64,000 nt of DNA, from assembly GCA_001599595.1 (NCBI GenBank), contig BCHH01000015.1:401431-465430 (forward strand), read 5' to 3'. A program made the position numbers and the translations under genes. This DNA comes from Beverwykella pulmonaria. Lineage: Eukaryota; Ascomycota; Dothideomycetes; Pleosporales; Melanommataceae. Shown here piece after piece: positions 36,371 through 46,700 of the stretch. The number at the start of each line of letters is the position of its first letter. The stretch's first letter is position 1. Under the pieces are notes generated by a model. It did not search any database and had not been told where the DNA came from. It worked only from the letters and a program-made list of their open reading frames with translations.

Positions 36371-36763
36371 CTAGTAATAGCAGACGCATTGGAATGGGTT
36401 CGTGTAATATCCACAATATGGATACGGGCTGCAGCAATAATAGCCAACGCAAGGGCTTCCGCAATTGCGGCACGCTGGAGTATGTGATTAGTTATAGTAT
36501 ACTTTTGAGGGCACAGTACGGATAAAAAAGGCTCGCACATACAATCTGCCACAACGGCGTCGGGAGAAAGCAGCTTTGCTGCCGTAACCACCTTATCAGT
36601 CGGGATGGACGTAAACTCTGATGTCCCGAGTTAGTTCTCCTCTCCGCTGAGAAAATAAGTAGAGGGCAAATTCACCAGTCACCTCCTGGACATCCGCAGC
36701 AGGGACGGCAAGAACCTGAGCCATCTGAGCAACGAGGGCTATAAGAATGAGTTGTGGACGCAT
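36371..36763 (-). CDS. Small secreted cysteine-rich protein, effector candidate, three exons
   Basis: Exons 36763-36676, 36617-36543 and 36474-36371 (stop TAG 36373-36371). Intron 1 is 58 nt (GTGAAT ... CTAAC ... CAG); intron 2 is 68 nt (GTATGT ... CTAAT ... CAG). Phases agree, giving 88 residues. Residues 1-19 form a clear signal peptide (MRPQLILIALVAQMAQVLA). The last 33 residues contain eight cysteines at relative positions 1, 4, 8, 13, 14, 20, 29 and 31, and are rich in Tyr; the middle is plain. A TATA-like cttaaatat lies at 36864-36872, ~100 nt upstream. Small size, signal peptide, paired cysteines and gene-poor repeat-flanked location are typical of fungal effectors. No family recognised. 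The unspliced frame hides the cysteine-rich end, so single-ORF scans miss it. Splicing is predicted, not shown. Confidence 0.75.
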
Positions 36764-38569
36764 GTTGATTATGAAAGATTGGGTGGAGATTGGAATCTTG
36801 TTTCGCCGAGGAGAATGAGGGAGTGGAGTTAGAGAGCCGAAGGAAATAGAGGATTTATGTGGGCTTAAATATCGTGGCAGCGAAGGATTTTTGCTCTAGC
36901 CTATGCTCCTCAACCCTCGCCGCCTCCGTTTATTATTCTGTTTCCATTTATCGTCATTCATAACTATCTTCTTCAGCTTACTCGACCGGCATAGCCCTCC
37001 GGCGGGTTGGACTTTTTCATGAAGCAACATTGGCTAATAAGACACATGTGTACCACGTGAGGGTTAATTTGGACTTCGAGGTTGCATAGGTAAGCTCCCA
37101 AATGCTTACACGAGAAAATGAATTGATACGCTACCTTTCGTATTCATCTCGCCGTCGGCGTGAAGTCGCATTTGTTTCCGCAATGGTCCTTCAGCTTTTA
37201 TCTACAGCATGCCTTGGCCCTTCTCTACCTACCATACATGGGGGATTCATTAAAATTTAGTAAAGATGCGAATTCGTAGGAGTCTCTTCACAATCTACTG
37301 TTTCTCCAAAATTTGTACTACCATTTTGTCTCTTTGTGAAAGTGTGTAATGCTGTTTTCTAACCCTTCCTTTAGCTGTTGAAATTTCTTTATAACAAAAT
37401 TTTGGTCTACTTTTTAAATGGAAAAACTTAGTTTTCCTCTAGCAAGGCCTGAAGGGTAACCCCAGCCTCTCCAAGGCTATTTCCGGCCCCGCAGTAAGAA
37501 GAGTAAGAGGGGGGGGGGGAAAGGAATAATCCGGTGAATTTCTGAATGACAAACAGCCTTACACTTACGATCCTTTACCGCTCACATGCCGAAATTAAAG
37601 TTCCAGAGCGTAATGGTGGGTCAGGAGGGGCTAGCTACATATACATATCCATTAACTCCAAGTATCAGCATAGGGCGTAAATCAGTGTCCCTATTATAAC
37701 CACTTTGTTTATTCTTCTATGTCTCCATTTATCCTATATTTCAGTTGAACTAAACTGGCCATAACATTCTTCAGTGATAGCAGAATGCGGAATGGGGCAG
37801 GCATTATTACAGTTAGACCTTGGCATTACACAAACACTATGAAAATTGCGGGGTTAGCCAAGTCTGGTACTACAACTCAGCCTGGATGCATTAAGCCCCG
37901 ATTGCAGTAAGCCCCGATCACAAATTGAAATCCGTTGTGAAGGTCATAATGGGTGGTTAATATCGGTTGGGCCCTGATAGACATGAATCTTTGCGAGGAA
38001 TGCGAAGCACACGAGTAAACTGAGTAAATATGAAAGTAAACTGAAAAGAATAGGCAAAAGAGTTGTAGAAGCTGAATATGCTTCGCAAGCTAATCCATGC
38101 AAGAATTGCGTCTTTTTATGCTTGCAATGTATTTAATATTCGTTGCAATATTGGGGTTTCAATAATTGGTATAATTATGTTAAGATTGTGTAACACCGTG
38201 CAACGGCTTACAGGGTTTTGGCTGTGTTAGGAGGCTGAATATCGCTGTTAAAGATTCTAGAGTTATGGGGTCGGTTCTACATTTGATTTTTTAATTTCAT
38301 TTGTGCATTTGATTGTCAATTGGTTTGTTTGTTCGTTACTGCGTACTTCTTTCTCTGTTATAGGTCGAATACCATTTTGATCTAATCCCTTGAATCTTAT
38401 TGGAAATATTAGGGAATCCATTAAATTCTACGTGCGCATGTATCTACCCTGTTTTTTAGCTCCTAGCCTTTGGTGAAAAATCCGCAAGACGCGAGATAGA
38501 AGCCGTGATAGAGAAGTGGATTTTATATGCTCCTTTGGTTTGGCTTGCTTGATCTTTAAATTCACATTC
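36764..38569. other. AT-rich gene-poor stretch
   Basis: No coherent coding region or repeat partner. Contains a G9 run at 37511-37519 and several homopolymers. The first ~150 bp should include the promoter of the gene at 36371-36763. Confidence 0.5.
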
Positions 38570-38700
38570 TGTAAGCCCAGGACACCATAATGTCACGTGA
38601 ATATGCCACTGACTAATCAGTCCGTCATATATATATCAACCGTACATACTTCACATACAATACACATCTGGACACCGTTTCCTCCACCCTTCAGCTTACA
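38570..38700 (+). repeat. Family S 131-bp repeat, TSD CATTC
   Basis: Runs TGTAAGCCC to CAGCTTACA and is flanked by CATTC at 38565-38569 and 38701-38705. Interior: cacgtg near the start, actgactaatcagtccgtc, a TA run. TG...CA ends and 5-bp duplications are LTR-like, but 131 bp is very small. Confidence 0.9.
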
Positions 38701-40090
38701 CATTCAAATTAATACTACGAATGATATTACAAGAGAAGACCCCTCTTGGCGCATCTAAAGCCTACTTGCATTATTCCTTATATATCTACTACTGTATCCT
38801 TACCCCACCCCAAACAAGTTGCAGAATTACACCATAGAGTTATAGCTCCTCATCGCCCTAAGCTACTGCATCTTCAACTCCCATGTGCATCAGTGTCAAG
38901 TGCAATTGAAGAGCAGGAGTGTTAGGCTGTTTCGCGCGTCTTGGGTATTCTGGTTTTGCCGGACTTGTTTTGTCGCTTGGATGGTGGTTACGATAACTAG
39001 TGTCAGCCTAATTTTGAGGCTAAATGGCGTCATCATGTTTATTTTAACGTCAAGTGATAGCTGCAAGTAGAACCAAAGGCGGGTAGAGAAAAGTCACGAA
39101 ATTCAGAGACTTGTGTCTGTTACAGTCTATCTTGAAACTGTTCTTATGTAAAGTAATAGCATATTGATGTCGGCAAAATTACCCATTGGGAAGCCCTTGG
39201 ATTGTTTATAATTCCAGTAATGTTCAAGACGTATAGTGATCGGAGAAGCAGGAAGGGCGAAGACTGCAGCAATGCGATCAAAGATTGCTACTAAGGCAGC
39301 GCCCAAGAGAGCTCATGGGGGCAAAAAGAATGGAGTAGCGTGTCGTAAGTCGGTATGATGGAGTCGGTGGTTAGTTTATTACTGGTCTCCAGCAGTACCT
39401 TACCAAGGCTATCGCTCCTAAACCTAAGCCTGCACGGAAGCCTGCGCCTTAACCTCCTAAGCCAGAGCCGCCGTCATAGATCACTAAGATGGAGGCCGAT
39501 ATCACTTATATTATCCCATTGTTACCGCCGTTGTTGCCCAATGCCCAGCCCCAACCTAATCGCACGCCTAAACCTAAGGTTAAACCTTAACTAGAACAGC
39601 CAAGTTTTGATATAAAGATACAGTACATGCTTGGTGTAAAGGGCTGGGCTCTGGCTAGAGGATCCTTCGGCTCGCCTCGAATGCTTTGTACCAGGTCTTG
39701 GCGGGACCTTATAAGCTCCGCCTCTGCGTCGTCGTCTTCTTCTTCATACTTCCTCCTGTTATTATGTTAGGATACAGTGCTTATCATTTGAAACTCTTCT
39801 ACACCATCACACTTTGAGTTAATAGGATTAAAGTTGTAGACAATAGTAAGTATCTTTATAGTAACTTGTTTATGCTATTATTTGCAGAGGACTGTGTCAC
39901 GAAGTGACACTGTCAAGGCACTGTATTCTACAGTACTCTTTGAACGAAGAGCTTAACAGAGCCCTGACGCACGAACTATACCGAGTACTTATTGAATGTC
40001 TAGGACCTCTAGTTAAACTCTTCACACAATGTCTTGTATGTTAACCATATCGCAACTAAGTTGTATCCGTAGTCTCCGATACCCTCTCGT
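38701..40090. other. Stretch without a recognised gene
   Basis: A frame at 39355-39594 is Leu/Ser/Arg-rich in one phase and Pro/Lys-rich (PKPKPARKPAP) in another, i.e. a low-complexity repeat around cctaaacctaagcct; not called a gene. Bases 39600-39780 are GC-richer with a possible direct repeat (atacagt), unresolved. Confidence 0.4.
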
Positions 40091-40208
40091 GACAGTCTGC
40101 GCCCGGACCGCTCTTCTCTCCTCATCCTAGTCTAGCTGACAAGGAGCCTACTTACCCTATTATTGCCTCTCCGCATCCGCGATAGTGAAGACCGTGCTCG
40201 TTATCACA
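40091..40208 (+). repeat. Family B LTR, internally deleted copy
   Basis: The right ~110 bp match the LTR at 8325-8620 (tgcgcccggaccg ... gatagtgaagaccg, ending ATCACA). No flanking duplication seen. Confidence 0.6.
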
Positions 40209-40465
40209 TTGAAAGTAAATTAGCCAATGTACTCTTGTGTGGTCACGTGATCCTGTCTAAGAGCCGTGGCTGGCCCGTGTCTAGCTCGGAGCCTGTCCGA
40301 GGGCTGGCGATGTACAATATAGTATAGGATCTTTACAATACTATCTAAAACTTTGACAAGAAGGTTGAACGTGTGACGGACAGCCATTTGAGCAGAGAGC
40401 TGAAAGTGGATCGTATTACAAAATAACAAGGTGCCAAGATGAGGTAACTCGGCAGTCTGGTTATA

Positions 40466-41784
40466 CACCCCCCTCCCATGAACGGATTTGTAGTGTGGTT
40501 ACAAAGCAGGTCCGTGCATGGAAGCTGCATGAAGCTACTGGAAACAATACATAAGTTTATATAAGGCTCCAATACAAAGCCAAGGTATTTTTCTTATCCA
40601 GTCAGCCACCTATCATCCACCCACCATGCCAAAAACACCAAATCGTCGACTCACATACAAGGAGCGCGTCAAAATCCATACACTTGCAGAGATCAGATGG
40701 AAGCAAACAGCGATCTCCAAACAGCTAGGAATCTCACAACAAACTATTTCCAATTGCCTTCGATCACCCACAACTCCTACAAAGCCTAAGGGTAGAGAAC
40801 CTATACTTAATACCCCACTTCGACACCTCCTTGTTCGCCATGCCACTGAAAATGTTGAACAACGTCGAAAAACCAGAGAGCAGATTGCTCAAGAGCTTGG
40901 GATTAACGTGTGCCGTCGTACACTTATCAAGGCCTTTGAAAAGGAGCTCTACCACCGCAGGAAGGCAACAAAGAAGCCTTTTATCTCTGAGGAGAACAAG
41001 GCCTTAAGGCTGCAATGGGCATGGAGTCACCTTTGGTGGGGAGAAGAGCAGTGGACTAGAGCTAGCTGGAGCAATAAGATGACAGCTCAAGTTGGCCAAG
41101 GAGAGATATGGGTGACTCGCAGAGCTGAGGAGGCCTTGCTACCTAATTGTCTTGTCCCACAATTCAAGAACTTTAGCAGCTGCATGGTGTGGAGCATCAT
41201 TTCAATCCACACTAAAGGACCTCTTGTATTCTTTGAGAAGGAGTGGTGTACAAACGAGAAAGGCACTGTTGATTCAAATGTCTATATTCAACATATCCTA
41301 CCCTTGGTTTCAACTCACCAGCAGGACTACAAGGCTTCCTCAGGCAAAGAACATATCTATATAGAGGACAACGCCTCAGTACACAACTCAAAGGCCACAA
41401 GAGCTGCCTTTAAAGCTCTAGGAATCAACAAGTCGTGGTGGCCAGCTAATTCCCCAGACCTCAATCCAATCAAAAACGTGTGGCAGCTTCTAAAGTGGCG
41501 GCTGGCGAAGCGCTTCCCTAAAACTAACGCTGAGGTAAAGCAATACCTTAAGGAGGAGTGGGATAAAATTGAAGTTAATGACTTTAAGAAGTATATTACT
41601 TCCATGCATGAGCGTTGCTGGGCAGTTATCCAGGCAGGCGGCGGGCCTACCAAGTGGTAGATGAGAAATGTCAATTTGATGACTGTTTGTATGTAATTTA
41701 CATGGAAAATAACATATATTCGCCTCTGCGTGCACAGACGAAAAGATTCTCCGACGCTACAAATCCGTTCATGGGAGGGGGGTG
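40466..41784 (+). mobile_element. Full-length mariner element with 29-bp inverted repeats, TA target
   Basis: Ends cacccccctcccatgaacgg (40466) and the inverted copy to 41784 match over ~29 bp, flanked by TA (40464-40465, 41785-41786). It is 1,319 bp with one uninterrupted transposase frame, the classic mariner size. Best-preserved DNA element in the window, with no other copy here. Confidence 0.93.
40626..41660 (+). CDS. Mariner-family transposase, open frame but catalytic residues changed
   Basis: 344 residues. N-terminal helix-turn-helix (YKERVKIHTLAEI ... ISKQLGISQQTISNCL, about residues 11-47), a second one (REQIAQELGINVCRRTL, 84-100), then the DDE core. The first catalytic position reads SWSNKMTAQ where the family has SDE, the second is IYIEDNASVH (Asp kept), and the third block is NSPDLNPIKNVW where Glu normally precedes Asn. 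So the first Asp is Asn and the third acid is Lys, both G-to-A changes. Length and frame are intact, yet cut-and-paste activity is very unlikely. It may still bind its inverted repeats. Confidence 0.88.
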   Translation: MPKTPNRRLTYKERVKIHTLAEIRWKQTAISKQLGISQQTISNCLRSPTTPTKPKGREPILNTPLRHLLVRHATENVEQRRKTREQIAQELGINVCRRTLIKAFEKELYHRRKATKKPFISEENKALRLQWAWSHLWWGEEQWTRASWSNKMTAQVGQGEIWVTRRAEEALLPNCLVPQFKNFSSCMVWSIISIHTKGPLVFFEKEWCTNEKGTVDSNVYIQHILPLVSTHQQDYKASSGKEHIYIEDNASVHNSKATRAAFKALGINKSWWPANSPDLNPIKNVWQLLKWRLAKRFPKTNAEVKQYLKEEWDKIEVNDFKKYITSMHERCWAVIQAGGGPTKW

Positions 41785-41786
41785 TA

Positions 41787-43590
41787 TACACGGAATAAGC
41801 GAGGTCATGTGACAGGGTTACAAAGGTCATGTGTCAGAAGTCATGTGACGAGGTCGTCACAAATCCTTGTGTTATACGCGTTTATCGCGTATAATTACAC
41901 CTAGGTTGTTAAAGTGCTTCCAGAGGACATCTCTTTGCTGCGCATCTACTCGTGCTGCTTCCTGTGGCTTTTGTCGTACCTTCTTTATGTTCTTGTTGGC
42001 GCGTATTGAATGAAGAAGTCGCGTCTAAGTGGGTGCAAGCGCGCGTACTCCACGGGTGGAGTCGTGGATTACCGAATCGTCTCCGTAGCTGCCCTCCACA
42101 TAGAAATTAATGGCTGCTGGCCTAATTGGATCAAGGTAATAAATTTACAGCTCCAGCTGCTTCAATTGAGCCGGCCCTAATTGTTGGTAGGTTGGCACGT
42201 ACTTCGTGAGTTGGGGTTCTTCATCCGCCGCCGTAGCCGTTGAACATCCACCGCCGATACGTTGCAGCTTGTTTTTGTAAATACGTGCTTCAAGGCAAGT
42301 GCAATCCGTTGCTCCTGTTCCTGATATTTATTTATCGCGTTATGGGTGTATAAAGTAGGTTTGATCAAAAAAGTGTTGGCGTTTCGATCATTGAGCCCAG
42401 TTCTATCGTTGAGCCTGGGACCACGACTAAGCTTCGCTTAGTAGTGCCGCGAGTACCCCGCTGCATGGCATTTTTTCAGCCCCATACTCCCTCCTTCTAC
42501 AGAGATCAGCTGCAGCTCATGACTAATTAATCCATCAACTTAGCCGCATGCTATATTGGCAGCACCATGCTTCTTCGACCTTATCGCAGTCAAACAGTTC
42601 AAAGAGGAATTGATGAGCAGAGTCACCAGAGCCAACAACCCAATATTTGGAGGTGTGGAATCAGCCGCACTAATGTGGGGCCAAATTGTCCTGAGAGCAG
42701 AATTAATTCCTGGCTGATTGGAACTACCATCCCTTCACTCAAACCTTTTCAGGATAACATCTTCTATCTCGCTCTGGTTTCTGCTTATTCATGGCACTGC
42801 AAGACATTGGCGAATAAGTTCGTGCATACACAACTGAGTAAAGGCACGATCCGCTTAAGTCCCGTGCATCTAGATTCATTGGTACTAATTAAAGGGATGG
42901 ACACCTTATTATAAGGATCTATAGTGTATGCTAACAATGTGCATTACAACATTTAATGGTCAGCAAGGTATCACTCAGCCGCTCCAAAACGTAGCAGGTT
43001 CTACCCTAGCAAGCTACATGCTCTCAGCGTTGCCTCTTGCTTTTGGTCAAAATAGTCGCGCGTCTAGGCCGAGTAAGACAGATCTACTTATGTCTATCTT
43101 GCACATTTGGCTGAACCACAAGGCTAGGTAGAAAGTGCGGGGGTGAGATCAGCAGTGTTATAGATTGGTGCATCACGAAATTACAATCGGGTCATCCGCC
43201 TTGGTTGTTGTACTGTATTATTGCTGAGCTCCAAATTTCTACAAGCCACAGCGATGAGTCCGTTCGTCAGCCATTATGCGACTGCGCTTAATTGGTAGTG
43301 TTCTTACTGTAGTCACTTGTTAAAAATACACGGCATCTACTTCGGGATTTGTAGATCTAGGTATTGCAGCTCTGTGTATAAACAAGAAACCGCTTGTGCA
43401 GGTAAACTAGACAATCTTATTCTTTGAAGAAATCTGGCCTGGGCAATTGATTTAGGGCTGAATAAAGTTTTGATTACGAAGAGCGCTTCCTGAATCGCAT
43501 GAAACTAAATGACGACATGAAAGCTTGGCAAACTCATATTACTTTGTCTAAGTCAGCTTGAATTAGAAAAGCAACTAAGCTTGACAACTG
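41787..43590. other. Intergenic stretch with one transposase fragment
   Basis: Apart from the fragment at 42177-42368 nothing is recognised. The frames at 42567-42914 and 42928-43131 have no domain or splice support. Confidence 0.4.
42177..42368 (-). pseudogene. Pogo/psq-type transposase N-terminal fragment
   Basis: About 60 residues (KYQEQEQRIALALKHVF ... AVDVQRLRRRM) resemble the start of psq/Tc5 helix-turn-helix domains of fungal pogo transposases. The surrounding minus frames are broken. Small relic. Confidence 0.4.
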
Positions 43591-43597
43591 TATATAA
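43591..43597 (+). promoter_or_regulatory. TATA box of the micro-exon gene
   Basis: TATATAA 114 nt upstream of the ATG at 43711, with a CT/CA-rich leader between (ctctctccgacacctacatcc). A strong core promoter by fungal standards, supporting a real transcript start near 43620-43650. Confidence 0.6.
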
Positions 43598-43710
43598 ACT
43601 ACAACAAGTTCCCATCTTATAGAACATACTTTTAACATTTGCAAGCTATAGTACACCTACTTCCATTAATACATTAATAATACCTCTCTCCGACACCTAC
43701 ATCCATCAAA

Positions 43711-46700
43711 ATGAGATCCTTCTTGTTGCTTGGCATGATTACACCCTTGATGGCTTCCGCCCTCCCGAGTACTCCCGACGCCCTCCTTAGTATTATTCCC
43801 GACGCCCTCCCTAGTATTATTCCCGACACCCTCCCTATTATTCCCGACCTGTTCGGCAAAACAGAACAAGCGCTTGAGGTTCGACAGGTGTTGGTAAGTC
43901 ATTTTCATGTCGTTTTTGGGTCTACTGATGAGGCAAGTTGCTAACTGCTGGTCGCGGTGTAGACAGTAAGTCATTTTCATGTCGTTTTTTGATCTACTGA
44001 TGAGGCAAGTCGCTAACTGCTGGTCGTGGTGCAGCCTGTAAGTGGATACCTTCTTGTTTAATCACTAATGAGGCAACTTGCTAACTAGTGGTTGTGTTGC
44101 AGTGTGTAAGTGAATCAAGTCTTCTTGCTTAACAGGCTATAAGGGAAATCGCTAACTGTTGGTCTTGGTGCAGACTGTAAGTAGATACCTTCTTTAACCA
44201 GCTGATGATGGAACTTGCTAACTGCTGCTCGTGGTGTAGCTTGTAAGTGGACCCGACGTCCTTAACAGGTTGATGAAGGAAGTTGCTGATTGCTGGTTGT
44301 GGTGCAGAGTGTGAGTGGATACCTTCTTGTTTAGTCACTAATGAGGCAACTGGCTAACTAGTGGTTGTGTTGCAGTGTGTAAGTAAATCAATTATGCTTG
44401 TTTAACAGGCTAATAAAAGAAATCTCTAACTGTTGGTCGTGGTGCAGACAGTAAGTGGATACCTTCTTGTTTAACAGGTTGATGAGGCAAGTTGCTAATT
44501 GCTGATGGTGGTACAGGCAGTAAGTGGACCCGATATTCCTGATTGAAAGGTTAATGCAGCACTAATTGCTGGTCATGGTGCAGACTGTAAGTGGATACCT
44601 TGTTCTATATAAACTCATGAGGCAAATTGCTAATTGCTAGTGGTACAGGGTGTAAGTAAATCTTATATCCTTGCTTGATAGTCTAATAAAGCACTAACTG
44701 CTTGTCATGATGCAGACGGTAAGTTGACTTGATGTCCTTGCTTGAAAGGCTAATGAAGCATTAACTACTGGTCGTGTTACAGGTTGTAAGTGAATTCCGT
44801 GTTCTGGCTTAACAGACGAAGGCAAGTTACTAACAGCCAATGGTGATACAGTGTGTAAGTGGACCCTATTGCCTTGCTTGAAAGGTTAATTAGGCAAGTT
44901 TCTAACTGCTAGTGGTGGTGCAGTTTGTAAGTAAATCCCCTTTTCCGACCCGGCAGGCTGATGAAACAAGTTGCTAATTGCTGATTCTGGTACAGTCAGT
45001 AAGTGGACCCGATATTCCTGATTGAAAGGTTAATGCAGCACTAATTGCTGGTCATGGTGCAGGCTGTAAGTGGATACCTTGTTCTATATAAATTCATGAG
45101 GCAAATTGCTAATTGCTAGTGGTACAGGGTGTACGTAAATCTTATATCCCTGCTTGATAGTCCAATAAAGCACTAACTTCTGGTCGTGATACAGTGTGTA
45201 AGTGGATCCAATGTTCTTACTTGATAGACTTAAAGAAACTAACCTCCGGTGGTGGTACAGACTGTAAGTGGAGCCGGTATCCTTACTTGACAGGCTGATA
45301 AATCATTAACTCATGGTCATGTTATAGCTCGTAAGTGAATCCAATAGTCTTATTTGCCCTTATTTAACCAGATGATGATGGAACTTGCTAACTACTGGTC
45401 GTGGTGTAGCTTGTAAGTGGACCCGATGTCCTTACTTGACTGGCTGATGAAGCAAGTTGCTAACTGCTGGTCTTGTTTCAGGGAGTAAGTGGACACCTTC
45501 TTGTTTAACCAGTTGATGAGGCAAGTTGCTAACCGATGGTCGTGGTGTAGCTTGTAAGTGGACCCGATATCCTTGCTTGACAGGAAGTTGCTAACTGCTG
45601 GTCTTGTTTCAGGGAGTAAGTAGATACCTTCTTGTTTAGCCGGTTGACGAGGCAAGTTGCTAACTGCTGGTCTTGTTTCAGGGAGTAAGTAGATACCTTC
45701 TTGTTTAGCCGGTTGACGAGGCAAGTTGCTAACCTATGGTCGTGCTGTAGGTTGTAAGTGGACCCGATGTCCTTGCTTGACAGGCTGATGAAGCNAGTTG
45801 CTAACTGCTGGTCTTGTTTCAGGGAGTAAGTGGATACCTTCTTGTTTAACCGGTTGATGAAGCAAGTTGCTAACTGCTGGTTTTGTTTCAGGGAGTAAGT
45901 GGACACTTTCTTGTTTAACCGGTTGATGAGGCAAGTTGCTAACCTATGGTCGTGCTGTAGGTTGTAAGTGGACCCGATGTCCTTGCTCGACAGGCTGATG
46001 AAGCAAGTTGTTAACCTCTGGTCGTGGTGTAGGTTGTAAGTAGACCCGATATCCTTACTCGACAGGCTGATGAAGCAAGTTGTTAACTGCTGGTCTTGTT
46101 TCAGGGAGTAAGTAGATACCTTCTTTTTTAACCGGTTGGTGAGGCAAGTTGCTAACCACTGGTCGTGCTGTAGATTGTAAGTAGACCCGATGTCCTTGCT
46201 TGACAGGCTGATCAGGCAAGTCGCTAACTTTTGGCCGTGGTACAGACTGTAAGTGAAACGCCCCCATATACTTGATAGACCGATCAGGCAAGTCGCTAAC
46301 TTTTGGTCGTGGTGCAGACTGTAAGTGGAACGCCTCCATGTCTTTGCCTGGTAAACTTATAAGCAAATTGCTAACTGCTGGTCTTGTTTCAGGGAGTAAG
46401 TGGATACCTTCTTTAACCAGCTGAGGATGGAACTTGCTAACTGTTGGTCGTGATTTAGATTGTAAGTGGGCCCGATATCCTTGCTTGACAGGCTGCTCAG
46501 GCAAGTCGCTAACCGCTAGTGGTGTAGGTCGTAAGTCAATACCTTCTTGCTTAATCAATTGATGAGGCAAGTCACTAATTGTTGGTTGTGATGCAGAATG
46601 TAAGTGGTTTTCTTGTTGATAGGCTCACGAAGGAAGCTACTAACTGCTGGTTGTGGTGTAGGCTGTAAGTTGGCCTGATGTCCTTGTTTGAAAGATCAAT

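Noticed and set aside
39355..39594. Leu/Ser-rich or Pro/Lys-rich protein
   Set aside because: Different phases give different low-complexity products from a cctaaacctaagcct-type repeat; there are stops in the Pro/Lys phase and no start context.
42567..43131. Two adjacent plus-strand frames as a possible gene
   Set aside because: No signal peptide, domain or convincing intron linking them; likely chance.
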